A stretch of DNA of 64,000 nt. Origin: Variovorax gossypii (GTDB lineage Bacteria; Pseudomonadota; Gammaproteobacteria; Burkholderiales; Burkholderiaceae_C). The notes under the pieces are model-generated. The model was not told where the DNA came from. It saw nothing but the letters and a program-made list of their open reading frames with translations, and ran no database searches. The stretch spans positions 558,001-622,000 of the forward strand of contig NZ_RXOE01000002.1 in NCBI RefSeq assembly GCF_003965815.1. The letters run 5' to 3'. The translations under genes and the position numbers were made by a program. Below are positions 17,563 to 28,773 of the stretch, piece by piece (position 1 is the stretch's first letter; every line of letters starts with the position of its first letter).

Positions 17563-19029
17563 TTGTATCTGGGACTCGACCTCGGCACGTCCGAGCTCAA
17601 GGCGCTCTTGCTCGCCGACGATCACCGCATCGTGGGCGTGGCCCGCGCGCCGCTCACCGTCGATAGGCCGCAGCCGTTGTGGTCGGAGCAGGCACCGCAG
17701 CAGTGGTGGCAGGCGCTCGAAGAAGTGATGGCGCAGCTGAAGGCATCGCATGGCGAGGCGTTGAAGGCGGTGCGCGCGATCGGCCTGTCGGGCCAGATGC
17801 ACGGCGCCACGCTGCTCGACGAAGCAGGCGAGGTGCTGCGCCCCGCGATCCTCTGGAACGACGGCCGCAGCGGGCCGCAGTGCGAGGCGCTCGCGCGTGC
17901 CGTACCCAGGCTGGGCGAGATCGCGGGCAACCTCGCGATGCCCGGCTTCACCGCGCCCAAGCTGCTGTGGGTACGCGAGCATGAGCCTGAAGTCTTCAGT
18001 CGCGTCGCGCGCGTGCTGCTGCCGAAGGACTGGCTGCGCTTCATGCTCAGCGGCGAGGCCGTCAGCGAGATGTCGGACGCGGCGGGCACGCTGTGGCTCG
18101 ACGTGGGGGCACGCGACTGGTCCGACGAGCTGCTCGCGGCCACGGGGCTCACGCGCGCGCACATGCCGCGGCTGGTCGAGGGCAGCGAGGTTTCGGCGCG
18201 GCTCAAGCTCGAACTTGCGGTGCGCTGGGGCCTGCGCGACGACGTGAAGATCGCGGGCGGCGCCGGCGACAACGCAGCGAGTGCGGTCGGCATGGGGCTG
18301 GTCGAGCCGGGGCAGGGCTTCGTGTCGCTCGGCACTTCGGGCGTGGTGTTCGTGTCGACCGACCGCTTCCTGCCGAACCCCGCGCAGGCGATGCACGCCT
18401 TCTGCCATGCGCTGCCGAAGCGCTGGCACCAGATGTCGGTGATGCTCTCGGCCGCGAGCGCGGTGAGCTGGGCCGCGAAGACATTCAAGTTCGCCGACGA
18501 AGCGGCGCTGCTCGAAGCGGCGGCGAGCGTTTCTCCGGCGCAGCGAGAACGCTGCCCGCTGTTCCTGCCGTACCTCTCGGGCGAACGCTCGCCGCACAAC
18601 AACCCCAACGCACAGGGCGTGCTTTTCGGCCTCACGCACGCGCATGGCCCGGCGGAGATCGCCTACGCCGTGGTCGAGGGCGTGAGCTTCGGCCTGCGCG
18701 ACGGCTTCGACACCCTGCGGCTGCCTGCCGACATGCCGCTGCGCGAGATGGCGCTTGTAGGCGGCGGTGCGCGCAGCGTGTGGTGGGGGCAGCTGCTGGC
18801 CGACATCTTCGGCGTGACGCTCACTCTCTACGCGGGCAGCGAGACGGGCGGGGCGCTGGGGGCGGCGCGGCTGGCATGGCTGGCCGATGGCGGCGAGGTC
18901 GCAAAGGTGTGCACGCTGCCGCCGGTGAAGCAGCAGTTGATGCCGTCGACCGAGGGTGCCGATGTCCGCAGGACAAGGCACGCGCGCTTCCAGGCGCTGT
19001 ACAAGTCACTGCGAGACCAGTTTCAGTAA
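17563..19029 (+). CDS. xylB: Xylulokinase
   Basis: 488 residues of the FGGY kinase family: 'LGLDLGTSELKALLL' (phosphate 1 motif), 'LTVDRPQPLWSEQAPQQWW' and 'GLSGQMHGATLLD', then 'GGAGDNAASAVGMG' and 'ALVGGGARSVWWGQLLADI' (adenosine motif). It makes xylulose-5-P, so D-arabinitol can feed the pentose phosphate pathway and the tal gene at 1868. The start is a TTG at 17563 set 6 nt after AGGGGG; this ribosome site decides the start. Last gene of the operon, followed by a strong terminator. Confidence 0.93.
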   Translation: MYLGLDLGTSELKALLLADDHRIVGVARAPLTVDRPQPLWSEQAPQQWWQALEEVMAQLKASHGEALKAVRAIGLSGQMHGATLLDEAGEVLRPAILWNDGRSGPQCEALARAVPRLGEIAGNLAMPGFTAPKLLWVREHEPEVFSRVARVLLPKDWLRFMLSGEAVSEMSDAAGTLWLDVGARDWSDELLAATGLTRAHMPRLVEGSEVSARLKLELAVRWGLRDDVKIAGGAGDNAASAVGMGLVEPGQGFVSLGTSGVVFVSTDRFLPNPAQAMHAFCHALPKRWHQMSVMLSAASAVSWAAKTFKFADEAALLEAAASVSPAQRERCPLFLPYLSGERSPHNNPNAQGVLFGLTHAHGPAEIAYAVVEGVSFGLRDGFDTLRLPADMPLREMALVGGGARSVWWGQLLADIFGVTLTLYAGSETGGALGAARLAWLADGGEVAKVCTLPPVKQQLMPSTEGADVRRTRHARFQALYKSLRDQFQ

Positions 19030-19052
19030 ACGGCACGATTGCCACGACCATG

Positions 19053-19081
19053 AAAAAAGCCCGTCGGAGACGGGCTTTTTT
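19053..19081. terminator. Bidirectional rho-independent terminator
   Basis: AAAAAAGCCCGTC (19053-19065), loop GGA, GACGGGCTTTTTT (19069-19081): a 13-bp perfect stem with A and T runs, able to stop both the polyol operon and read-through from groEL. Confidence 0.93.
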
Positions 19082-19098
19082 CATTTCGCGGGACACCG

Positions 19099-19190
19099 CG
19101 GATCCGGCTTCGCCGGTCCGCAGGTGTCGCCCCCGGTAGGGGGTAGGCGTAGCGGACACGAAGTGTCCGCGCAGCCTGGGGGCGAGCCAA
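19099..19190. repeat. Extragenic palindrome cluster before the groEL 3' end
   Basis: Contains CGGATCCGGC/GCCGGTCCG (19099-19120) and GCGGACACGAAGTGTCCGC (19152-19170), separated by a short CCCCC/GGGGG inverted pair. It belongs to the same GC-rich intergenic style as the repeat at 11445-11484 and shows no coding signal. Confidence 0.65.
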
Positions 19191-20846
<1,656 letters not shown>

Positions 20847-20874
20847 CTATTACTCCGAATGGGGATCTGTTGAA

Positions 20875-21165
20875 TTACTTCTCGACGACCGCGAACAGGT
20901 CGTCTTCCTTCATGACGAGCAGCTCGTCGCCGCCGACCTTGACGGTCTGGCCGCTGTACTTGCCGAACAGGACGCGGTCGCCGACCTTCACGGTCAGTGC
21001 GGCCAGTTCGCCCTTGTCGTTGCGCTTGCCCGGGCCCACGGCCAGGACTTCACCCTGATCGGGCTTCTCGGCGGCTGCGTCGGGGATCACGATGCCCGAT
21101 GCGGTCTTGGTTTCGCTGTCAACACGCTTGACGATCACGCGATCGGCCAAAGGACGAAGTTTCAT
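20875..21165 (-). CDS. groES: 10-kDa co-chaperonin GroES
   Basis: 96 residues starting [20 protein letters not shown], with a mobile loop ('[13 protein letters not shown]') and the beta-dome ending 'DDLFAVVEK'. The start at 21165 has an AGGAG site. An open extension to 21261 runs across the CIRCE operator and is not coding. It caps GroEL. Confidence 0.99.
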   Translation of the reverse strand: MKLRPLADRVIVKRVDSETKTASGIVIPDAAAEKPDQGEVLAVGPGKRNDKGELAALTVKVGDRVLFGKYSGQTVKVGGDELLVMKEDDLFAVVEK

Positions 21166-21254
21166 TGCATCTCCTGGATGTATGGATAAGAAACGGGTTT
21201 GTGGTCGGGTGCCGGACCGGAGCCCGGCAGCCCATCGGCTGGAAGCGAGGGCTG

Positions 21255-21281
21255 TTAGCACTCATCAGCAGCGAGTGCTAA
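21255..21281 (-). promoter_or_regulatory. CIRCE operator (HrcA site)
   Basis: TTAGCACTC (21255-21263), nine-nucleotide spacer, GAGTGCTAA (21273-21281): an exact match to the CIRCE consensus, 89 nt upstream of the groES start. HrcA bound here represses groESL until heat or misfolded protein titrates GroEL. Confidence 0.96.
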
Positions 21282-21354
21282 TCATAAGGGCAATCGATGA
21301 CGTTTCAAGGATGCGGGGTGGTTGCGGGCGCCATTGCGGAATGCTGGTGGAGAT

Positions 21355-21439
21355 TAGTGGACACGTCATTTAACTTTCGCTTTATTTTATCCGGGTAAAA
21401 TAAAAGGAGCTAAAAGTAAGGCGAAGTTACCGTCCACTA
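21355..21439. repeat. 85-nt nested dyad (MITE-like or junction remnant)
   Basis: Outer arms TAGTGGAC (21355-21362) and GTCCACTA (21432-21439) are exact inverted copies; inner arms TAACTTTCGC (21371-21380) and GCGAAGTTA (21421-21429) match with one gap; the core (21381-21404) is a 24-nt palindrome with arms TTTATTTTA/TAAAATAAA around TCCGGG. A miniature inverted-repeat element or a fused insertion-sequence end would look like this. Confidence 0.55.
21379..21401 (+). repeat. Left copy of island-flanking direct repeat (candidate attL)
   Basis: Begins GCTTTA and ends CCGGGTAAAAT; 20 of 23 positions match the sequence at 43496-43518 in the same orientation, 22.1 kb away. In a GC-rich genome an AT-rich match of this length is unlikely by chance. 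It could be a recombination site or a palindromic protein-binding site. Confidence 0.5.
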
Positions 21440-21725
21440 GGATGCCGACCGACGGGGCAGACTGTCAGCAGCCAATCTAGGTTTGTCCAAGACGACAGGT
21501 CTTGCCACGAGCAGGCGCTCTTGCTGCACCCTTCCCCTGCCGGGTAAGCGCGTGCGACGTGGCTCGATCTAGGCGCGGGGTACTGACTCTTGCCGCCATC
21601 CCGACTCAATCAATCAATCATCGTAACGCGCTGGTTGCCAGAGCCTGATAGGTGTGCATCAGTGGCCCGAGGACCGAGGGGCGCCTATGGGGGCAGCTCT
21701 TGCTAGGTGTTTGGGGCCTAAAGTA

Positions 21726-23333
21726 TCAGGGCAGCAATGGCAGCCTCAACTGCTTGAGGAACTCGTTGTGCCGCTGTGTGGCGGCCCTGATTTTCTGGTC
21801 AAGTGCCATTAGGTCGGCATGCACCGCTCTCAGGTCGATCTCTTCCTCGGCCTCCGCCGTACTCACATAGCGTGATATGTTCAGATTGAAATCGTGCTTC
21901 TCGATCTCTTCCATGCTCACGCGGCGCGAGTAGCGCTGCTCTTCTTTGCGAAACTGGTAGGTGTCGATAATCTTGTCGATGTGCTCGGGCAGGAGCTGGT
22001 TCTGCAGCTTGCCTTTTTGGAAGTGCTCAGCCGCATTTATAAACAGCACGTCGTCCGGCTTCTTGCACTTCTTTAGCACCAGGATGCACACGGGAATGCC
22101 GGTGGAGAAGAACAGGTTGGCAGGCAAGCCAATCACCGTGTCGATGTGCCCATCCTTAAGCAGCTTGGTGCGGATGCGGGCCTCGGCGCCGCCACGGAAC
22201 AGTACCCCGTGCGGCAGGATAATGGCCATCACCCCGTCCTGTTTCAGAAAATGGAAGCCATGCAATAGGAATGCAAAATCCGCCGCCGACTTTGGTGCCA
22301 AGCCGTAGTTTTTAAAGCGCATGTCCTCACTGAGCGATTCGGCTGGCTCCCAGCGATAGCTGAATGGCGGGTTGGCCACCACCGCATCGAACTTCGGTAG
22401 CTTGGCCGGATTGGTCTCACGCAGAGCGTCCCAATCGTTGAGCAAGGTGTCCCCGTGGAAGATCTCGAACTCCGAATCCTTTACCCCATGCAGCAGCATG
22501 TTCATGCGCGCTAGGTTGTAGGTGGTGATGTTCTTTTCCTGCCCGTAAATTTTGCTAATGCCATGCGGCCCCATCCGATGGCGCACATTAAGCAAAAGCG
22601 AGCCCGAGCCGCATGCAAAGTCCAACACGCTCTCCAAATGCGAGCGTTGACCTGTAGCCGGCTCCTGCCCGTCCAGGGTGACGAGGGTGGATAGGATCGT
22701 GGAAACCGGCTGAGGTGTATAGAACTCTCCTGCCTTCTTGCCTGAACCTGCTGCGAATTGGCCAATCAGGTACTCGTAGGCATCGCCCAAGGTGTCACTG
22801 TCAGTGGAAAACTGACCTAGGCCATCTGCGATTTCCTTAATGATCTTGCATAGACGCGCATTACGTTCGGTATAGCTCTTGCCCAGCTTGTCAGAGGCCA
22901 AGTTGATCTCAGAGAACAGACCCCGGAAGGTACTGGCAAAAGACTCTGTCTCGATGTAGCTCAGGCCATCCTGAAGCGTATTTAAGAGCATGGCATCTTG
23001 AATGCGCGCCATCTCGACAATGTTGCCCCACAGGAACCGAGGCTCAATTACATAGTGCACCTTGCGGCGCATCTGTTTTTCAAATTCCTTAACGTCACCC
23101 GCGTTGGCTTCATACCAAAGTTGCAGCGGCGTGGACGATGAGCTATCAGTCTGTTGCGGATAGTCCTGACCCAACTCCTTCTTGGCTACTGCTTCGTAGT
23201 TGTCCGATAGATATCGGAGAAAAAGAAAAGCGAGCATGTAATCGCGAAAGTCATCCGCATTCATTGCCCCGCGAAGTTGGTCAGCAATCGCCCAGAGGAT
23301 TCTGCCAAGCTGTTGTTTTTCGAAATCGGTCAC
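21726..23333 (-). CDS. hsdM: Type I restriction-modification methyltransferase subunit
   Basis: 535 residues, normal HsdM length. An N-terminal HsdM helical domain ('QLGRILWAIADQLRGAMNADDFRDY' region), then the methylase: 'GEFYTPQPV', SAM-binding motif DFACGSGSL (238-246), and NPPF (321-324), the N6-adenine catalytic motif. With HsdS it methylates the recognition site; with HsdR it restricts. GTG start at 23333, overlapping the prrC stop by 4 nt (GTGA), so the four genes are coupled. It is last in the operon order hsdR-hsdS-prrC-hsdM. Confidence 0.96.
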   Translation of the reverse strand: MTDFEKQQLGRILWAIADQLRGAMNADDFRDYMLAFLFLRYLSDNYEAVAKKELGQDYPQQTDSSSSTPLQLWYEANAGDVKEFEKQMRRKVHYVIEPRFLWGNIVEMARIQDAMLLNTLQDGLSYIETESFASTFRGLFSEINLASDKLGKSYTERNARLCKIIKEIADGLGQFSTDSDTLGDAYEYLIGQFAAGSGKKAGEFYTPQPVSTILSTLVTLDGQEPATGQRSHLESVLDFACGSGSLLLNVRHRMGPHGISKIYGQEKNITTYNLARMNMLLHGVKDSEFEIFHGDTLLNDWDALRETNPAKLPKFDAVVANPPFSYRWEPAESLSEDMRFKNYGLAPKSAADFAFLLHGFHFLKQDGVMAIILPHGVLFRGGAEARIRTKLLKDGHIDTVIGLPANLFFSTGIPVCILVLKKCKKPDDVLFINAAEHFQKGKLQNQLLPEHIDKIIDTYQFRKEEQRYSRRVSMEEIEKHDFNLNISRYVSTAEAEEEIDLRAVHADLMALDQKIRAATQRHNEFLKQLRLPLLP

Positions 23334-24442
23334 GGTTTGCCTTCTACTGCCTCAATAACTTGCGGGAACAAATCAGGATTAAACGGATAACGACTCAGAA
23401 AATCGTTCAAAATCTTGCGGAAATAGTTTTTATTCTCGTCAAGCATTTGCTGTGGCTCGTAGAGTGAGTAGTTGCCATGGCTCAGAATATTAATCAAGCG
23501 GGTATGCAAAATTCCGTCTGGATCGTCATCCTCGAGCTTGATACAAGCCGAGAAATTCTTGTGCCCGTGGAAGCTCGCAGTTTTCTCCAGAATCGTGCGA
23601 AGCATGTTGAAATGATGGGTGAAAAGTCGATCTTCTTGGGCAGCCTGATAAAGCTCGGCCAAGGCGGCAACGTGGTGAAAGAACGGCGTGTCCCCATCTT
23701 CTGGCCGGAGCAAGTAGCCGCCATTGCTCGCATTTTTATTTAGCACGTATCTGCGGGCATTCTTCATTTCATTGCATAACACATTAAAGAAGAGAGTGTG
23801 ATGCGTTGAAATCACCGCCTTTAGCTCATTTTCCTGTCGCTTTAGTAATTGGGCGAGGTGATTGGCTACGGCAATCGCATTATGCTCATCCAATGAGGAG
23901 ATCGGGTCGTCGATATATAGATACCTTACCCACTGGTAGGCTTCGATTTCTTGATCCATTGCTAGCTCAACTACAGCAAGGAAGAAGCACCAGATGAATA
24001 TGTTTTCCTCGCCGCGAGAAACCTTGATGTTGTCGACGCTTTTCCCATTCACCAATCGGAAAAATCGTACGCCCCACTCATTATCCTGCGTGTCGATTCG
24101 GAAGTCGAAATCTGCATAGCGGCGCAATAGTGGGCGGATACGATTATCCATTTCCAGTTCGAATAGGCCCTGGAAAAAGCGAGAATCCTTGTTGAGGAGT
24201 AAGCGTCGATTCGTGTCACCTTCCAGATCATTATTCCAATGGAATAGGTCTTCAGTGAAAGCATTGAAATACAGCGTATCGCGGGCTTCGTCCTGCCTTC
24301 CAATGTCCTTGAATGCCATGGAAAGCCGCGTCTTGCCCGTGCCGTTGTATGCGTAGAGTAAGATGGTTTTCTTGATTTCCAATTCACTGCGCAAGAAAGT
24401 CGCAAGTGTGGAAATTTTTTCGAAAGCTTCCCCTTGCTTCAC
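23330..24442 (-). CDS. prrC: PrrC-type anticodon nuclease (latent tRNase guarding the RM system)
   Basis: 370 residues. N-terminal ABC-like NTPase: Walker A 'AYNGTGKTRL' (31-40), 'YFNAFTEDLFHWNNDL' (58-73), signature 'VSRGEENIFIW' (141-151), Walker B 'YLYIDDPISSLD' (174-185). C-terminal nuclease: 'LRTILEKTASF' with Arg282-x3-Glu286, then 'INILSH' with His322, the Arg/Glu/His triad of PrrC. These blocks match E. coli PrrC as I recall it almost word for word. PrrC sits silent on the type I enzyme and cleaves tRNA-Lys when phage inhibits restriction. GTG start overlaps the hsdS stop. Codon use is AT-rich compared with the core. Confidence 0.92.
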   Translation of the reverse strand: MKQGEAFEKISTLATFLRSELEIKKTILLYAYNGTGKTRLSMAFKDIGRQDEARDTLYFNAFTEDLFHWNNDLEGDTNRRLLLNKDSRFFQGLFELEMDNRIRPLLRRYADFDFRIDTQDNEWGVRFFRLVNGKSVDNIKVSRGEENIFIWCFFLAVVELAMDQEIEAYQWVRYLYIDDPISSLDEHNAIAVANHLAQLLKRQENELKAVISTHHTLFFNVLCNEMKNARRYVLNKNASNGGYLLRPEDGDTPFFHHVAALAELYQAAQEDRLFTHHFNMLRTILEKTASFHGHKNFSACIKLEDDDPDGILHTRLINILSHGNYSLYEPQQMLDENKNYFRKILNDFLSRYPFNPDLFPQVIEAVEGKP

Positions 24443-25719
24443 GTTGGCTTCTCATTTGAGGTCGGAAATAGCTGTTGCACCAAGCCTGCTTTATTTTTCT
24501 TGAGAAAATCTATTTTCTGGCCCTGAAGTGCGATCAGGTCGTCGATGGATGAAAGGATTTTTACAATTGCGGTTTGCTCGCTGACATCTTCTGGGATTGC
24601 GAGTTCCAGTTTTTCGAATTCCTTTTGCCCCAGTGTTTTGTTTCTGCCCGCCCCGCCAGGAGAGGCTACTCCTAAAAGTTCTTTTCCTTTGGATGTCAGA
24701 AAAAGGTACTTGAGAAATCTAACATCAATGCCCTGTTTGGGTATATACATTGGGAATCGGTGAGATGCAATCATTCCTTTGTCTGCCTCCGAAGTGACTG
24801 CGATTGCCTGCTCCCAAGCAAAAACAATATTAATTACAAGAGCGTTTTGTTCGACCCAGAAAACTCGCTTTTCTCCAAGATTTATACCGAGAATTGGGTC
24901 CTTGTGGAAAATGCCTTTCCCATGAGATCTAATTCCAATCTCTCGATATGTTGTGCTTGTATCGACATCAACAGGCTTAGTCACTTTTTCGAGTAGATTG
25001 GAAATAAATTCTCTCCTCCATGGCTTTGAATTTGAAAATTCAGGGAGACGCAAGCGAGGATGGCTTTCTCCCGTGCTAGGGAAGAGTATCTGCAGCAAAC
25101 TCTTTCTTTTGAGGGAAAGAGTGCGTAATTTCTGACTCTCCGCCACAATCAATTCATCCAGTGACCATAGGCAATCGCCGATAATCATTTGCTCTTCTTG
25201 GCGAGGCATGTGCGCCGAAAAAGTGCGAAGAACACCCAGATAGAGTCTTGTCCTAGTGCCGCCTTTTTTCTGCGCCAGTGCAAACCGCTTGAAAGCAATA
25301 CCTTCGTTTAGAAGGTACTGCAGAAATGTTGGGTCAATTCCTTCGACGGAAAAGACGGGGTACTCTTTGCTAACGGCAATTTTTCCCCCGAGGCGATTGA
25401 CGTTGAATTTGAATGTTCCGTCATCGCTCATGTGGCGGTAAACAAAGTAACCATCTGGCACGACGCCATAATCGCCGTCGTTTGCAAGCTCTCTATCGTC
25501 GTAGTAATCTTTTTGAGGTTGCAGGCCTACTCTTGTTGAGCTATAAACTGGAAGCTCCGTGCTGGATGGAACCTTCTCCGTATATTCGCGCAAAAATGGG
25601 CCTAGATCGGTAAGTTTCCAATTGCCAGATTTTGAATAAATTGGGAAGCGCAAATTTGGTGCCAACCCCTGGTTGTTGTTATATCTTTCGCGCATTGCGT
25701 TCTCTTCCTTATTATTCAT
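24439..25719 (-). CDS. hsdS: Type I restriction-modification specificity subunit
   Basis: 426 residues with two target-recognition domains (about residues 30-195 and 230-410), each followed by a conserved coiled helix: 'QEEQMIIGDCLWSLDELIVAESQKL' region and 'EQTAIVKILSSIDDLIALQGQKID' region, both ending in a 'LLQILFP/LVQQLFP' motif. It reads the DNA site for methylation and restriction. The gene is the most AT-rich stretch in the window, as usual for exchangeable specificity genes. Start ATG 25719 overlaps the hsdR stop by 8 nt. Confidence 0.93.
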   Translation of the reverse strand: MNNKEENAMRERYNNNQGLAPNLRFPIYSKSGNWKLTDLGPFLREYTEKVPSSTELPVYSSTRVGLQPQKDYYDDRELANDGDYGVVPDGYFVYRHMSDDGTFKFNVNRLGGKIAVSKEYPVFSVEGIDPTFLQYLLNEGIAFKRFALAQKKGGTRTRLYLGVLRTFSAHMPRQEEQMIIGDCLWSLDELIVAESQKLRTLSLKRKSLLQILFPSTGESHPRLRLPEFSNSKPWRREFISNLLEKVTKPVDVDTSTTYREIGIRSHGKGIFHKDPILGINLGEKRVFWVEQNALVINIVFAWEQAIAVTSEADKGMIASHRFPMYIPKQGIDVRFLKYLFLTSKGKELLGVASPGGAGRNKTLGQKEFEKLELAIPEDVSEQTAIVKILSSIDDLIALQGQKIDFLKKNKAGLVQQLFPTSNEKPT

Positions 25720-28705
25720 ACGCGCTCAGGCCAGAAATTTCTCGCCCTTGTGCCATTTTGTGCAGCAACGGCGTGAGCTCTTCCATCAACGCCAGTTCCT
25801 TTTGAGTGCGCGCCTTCCAGCCTAGGCCCAGCGGCGCCATCAGGTCGCTCAGCGCTTCGCCGTCAAATATGCGCCGACGTAGTACGCCATCGACGAAGCC
25901 CTGCATCGCATCGACTTCTAGTCCGTGGCGCTGCGCGATCTCGGCCAGTGCACGGCCTTTCTTCGCGGCTCTGAAGTGGTCAAAGCCCGCGCGAATGGCC
26001 GCCTCGTCTAGCGCCCGGCCTACGGGCAGGCCGCGGATGTACTCGGCGATGTCTTCGCGGTCGTCGATGAACTTGGCATCGGCCTGGATCAGGCCGATGA
26101 GTTGCTCGCGGTTTAAAGTCAGCTTGCCGGGCTTTTGCTGAGTCATGCGCGCAATCAGACCCATGATGTAGTCGTAGTCGATTACGGCCGAGGCGAAGAG
26201 CACGAATTCGAAATCGAGTTGCTGCACTTCAGGCGGGGTCTGATCGCGGTCTTGCAGAGCCTTCAAGCGCTTGGCCGTCTCCATGTACATCCCCTTGAAG
26301 CCCTGTATCTGGTCTGGCGGAGCAATCTGGTTGATCTGCATTTTCTGTTCGTCTGACAGATCGGTGTACTGGTCCAACTGTGTCTTGAGCCGCTGCACTT
26401 CCTTGAACAGGTTGATGAACTGGCTGCGAGCCGCATCGCCCTTCAGGTTGGCAACTTCTTCTGGGGCGTTCGTCAGCTCTTGCGACTGCATGAAATCCGC
26501 CAGCTTTTGCGTGGCGGCTTGCAAGGTGCCAATGACCTTGGGCGCAGGGTCCACCAGCCAGATTTCACGCGGGTTGTCGGTCTTCTCGCCCGAGAAGAGC
26601 GCGATGGCTTCTTCCACCGGCCTCTGCTGCTGGCGGAAGTCGAGCACGTTGCCGTAAGGCTTGCTGTCGTTCAGCACGCGGTTGGTGCGCGAGAATGCCT
26701 GGATCAGACCGTGGTACTTGAGGTTCTTGTCCACGTACAGGGTGTTCAGGTACTTGGAGTCGAACCCGGTGAGCAGCATGTCCACCACGATGGTGATGTC
26801 GATCTTCTGGCCGTGCGGCAGATCGGCATTGGCGTACTGTTGGTCCTTGATGCGCTTCTGCACGTCTTGGTAGTACAGGTCGAACTCGCTGGTGCGGTGG
26901 TTGGTACCGAAGCGCGCGTTGTAGTCAGTCATGATGCGCGTGAGCGCGGCCTTCTTACCTTCCGGATCTTGCTGGTTGTCTGCCTTCTCCTGCGGCAGGT
27001 CTTCCTGAATCTGCTGCACGTCTTTGTTGCCTTCGGCGGGCGGAGAGAAGACGCAGGCGATGTTCAGCGGAAAGAAGCCGTCGTCCTCGGCCCGCTTCCG
27101 GTCTTGCAAGTCCTTGAAGGCCTCGAAATACTGGATGGCGTCGTTAATACTGGCGGTCGCCAGCACGGCATTGAACTTGCGGCCATTGGTCGCGGCATCG
27201 TGCTTGTCCAAAATGGTCTCGATGACCTTGGCCTTCGGCAGACCCTCGCCAGGCTTGGGCGGCTTCTTGCCTTCCGGCTTGAAGAAGTCGATGTGAAACT
27301 TCAGGACGTTCTGATCTTCGATGGCGTGCGTGATCGTGTATTCGTGCAGGCAGCGCTGGAATAGGTCGTCTGTCGTGCGATAGCTTGCCTGCTGGCCCTC
27401 GATCTGCACAGAGGTAGCGTTATCCTTAAAGATAGGGGTGCCGGTGAAGCCGAACAACTGGGCCTTCGGGAAGAACTCCTTGATGGCCTTATGGTTCTCG
27501 CCGAATTGCGAGCGATGGCACTCGTCGAAGATGAACACCACGCGCTGCTCGCGTAGAGGCTCCAGACGCTGCTTGTAGGTTTCCTTGCCCTGCTTTTCCT
27601 TCTGCTTGTTGCGCTTGCTGTTCTCGTCCAGCGCCAGACCCAGCTTTTGAATGGTGGTGACGATGACCTTGTCAGCGTAATCGTCGGACAGCAGGCGGCG
27701 CACCAGCGCTTCGGTGTTAGTGTTCTCTTCAACGCAGCCGTCCTGGAAGCGGTTGAACTCCTCGCGCGTCTGGCGATCCAGGTCTTTTCGATCCACTACG
27801 AACAAGCACTTATCAATGTCCGGGTTGTCCTTGAGCAGGGTTGAGGCTTTGAACGAAGTCAGCGTCTTGCCCGAGCCGGTCGTATGCCAGATGTAGCCGT
27901 TGCCGCAGTTCTGGTGGATGCACTCCACGATGGCTTTGACGGCATAGATTTGGTACGGCCGCATCATCAGCAGCTTCTGCTCGCTGACGACCAGCACCAT
28001 ATAGCGGCTAATAATCTGGCCCAAGGTGCATTTGGCCAAGAACTTGTCAGCGAAGCTGTCGAGCTGGGTTACCTTCTTGTTGTCTTCACTGGCGAACTGG
28101 TAGACCGGCAGAAAGCGCTCATCCGCGTTGAAGCTGAAGTGCCGGGCGTTGTTGTTGGCGAAGTACCAAGTGTCGGTGCGGTTGCTGACGATGAAAAGCT
28201 GTAGAAAACACAGTAGCGTCTTGCCGTAGCCATTGCCCGGGTGGGTCTTGTAATCGACGATCTGCTGCATGGCGCGACGCGGGCTCACAGCCAGCGTCTT
28301 CAGCTCGATCTGTACCACGGGCACACCATTGATGAGCAGCATCACGTCGTAGCGGTGATGGCTGTTATCGGTGTTCATGCGCAGCTGGTTGATGATCTCA
28401 AAGTCGTTCTTGCACCAGTCGCGGATGTTTACCAGGGTGTAGTTCAGCGGCGTGCCGTCGTCTCGCTCGAAGGCGTTGATGTTGCGCAGCGTTTGGGATG
28501 CGTTGTAGACATCGGGGGTGACGATGCTGTCCAACAGGCGTTGGAATTCGCTGTCCGTCAGGCGCACCCGATTGAGCGCCTCGAACTTGGCGCGGAAGTT
28601 AGCTTCCAGTGCCGCGCGGTCGCGGATGTCCGGGCGGTAGGTGTACTTGAGTTCGCCGAGCTTGGCGATCAGGTCCAGCTCGATTTGGTGTTCTGTGGTC
28701 GTCAT
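25712..28705 (-). CDS. hsdR: Type I restriction endonuclease/translocase subunit
   Basis: 997 residues from the ATG at 28705 (MTTTEHQIEL); an open extension to 28777 lacks a good start. PD-(D/E)xK nuclease: Asp120 in 'RYDVMLLING' and 'IELK' (133-136). SF2 translocase: Walker A 'TTGSGKT' (275-281), 'FIFDECHRSQFGENHK' (DEAD-like box) and 'GFTGTPIF' motif III. C-terminal helical part binds HsdM. It cuts DNA after ATP-driven translocation from unmethylated sites. First RM gene, preceded by a small ribbon-helix-helix gene. Confidence 0.96.
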   Translation of the reverse strand: MTTTEHQIELDLIAKLGELKYTYRPDIRDRAALEANFRAKFEALNRVRLTDSEFQRLLDSIVTPDVYNASQTLRNINAFERDDGTPLNYTLVNIRDWCKNDFEIINQLRMNTDNSHHRYDVMLLINGVPVVQIELKTLAVSPRRAMQQIVDYKTHPGNGYGKTLLCFLQLFIVSNRTDTWYFANNNARHFSFNADERFLPVYQFASEDNKKVTQLDSFADKFLAKCTLGQIISRYMVLVVSEQKLLMMRPYQIYAVKAIVECIHQNCGNGYIWHTTGSGKTLTSFKASTLLKDNPDIDKCLFVVDRKDLDRQTREEFNRFQDGCVEENTNTEALVRRLLSDDYADKVIVTTIQKLGLALDENSKRNKQKEKQGKETYKQRLEPLREQRVVFIFDECHRSQFGENHKAIKEFFPKAQLFGFTGTPIFKDNATSVQIEGQQASYRTTDDLFQRCLHEYTITHAIEDQNVLKFHIDFFKPEGKKPPKPGEGLPKAKVIETILDKHDAATNGRKFNAVLATASINDAIQYFEAFKDLQDRKRAEDDGFFPLNIACVFSPPAEGNKDVQQIQEDLPQEKADNQQDPEGKKAALTRIMTDYNARFGTNHRTSEFDLYYQDVQKRIKDQQYANADLPHGQKIDITIVVDMLLTGFDSKYLNTLYVDKNLKYHGLIQAFSRTNRVLNDSKPYGNVLDFRQQQRPVEEAIALFSGEKTDNPREIWLVDPAPKVIGTLQAATQKLADFMQSQELTNAPEEVANLKGDAARSQFINLFKEVQRLKTQLDQYTDLSDEQKMQINQIAPPDQIQGFKGMYMETAKRLKALQDRDQTPPEVQQLDFEFVLFASAVIDYDYIMGLIARMTQQKPGKLTLNREQLIGLIQADAKFIDDREDIAEYIRGLPVGRALDEAAIRAGFDHFRAAKKGRALAEIAQRHGLEVDAMQGFVDGVLRRRIFDGEALSDLMAPLGLGWKARTQKELALMEELTPLLHKMAQGREISGLSAYE

Positions 28706-28773
28706 GAATCTATCCCGGCCGTCATGGATGTGTTGGTGTGGCGGGCGCCTTCCTATGGCTGTGCACAGCCATG

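Larger units (their letters stand above)
21282..21725. other. Core/island junction, no gene seen
   Basis: 444 nt between the CIRCE element and the stop of hsdM. The first 70 nt look like core sequence; then follow a nested dyad (21355-21439) containing an AT-rich palindrome, and about 280 nt of lower-GC sequence with a short TCAA run (21605-21619). I find no convincing reading frame. This is the left edge of the accessory island. Confidence 0.6.

Noticed and set aside
21605..21619. TCAA tandem run as a phase-variable microsatellite
   Set aside because: About four units, outside any reading frame and not near a promoter I can support.
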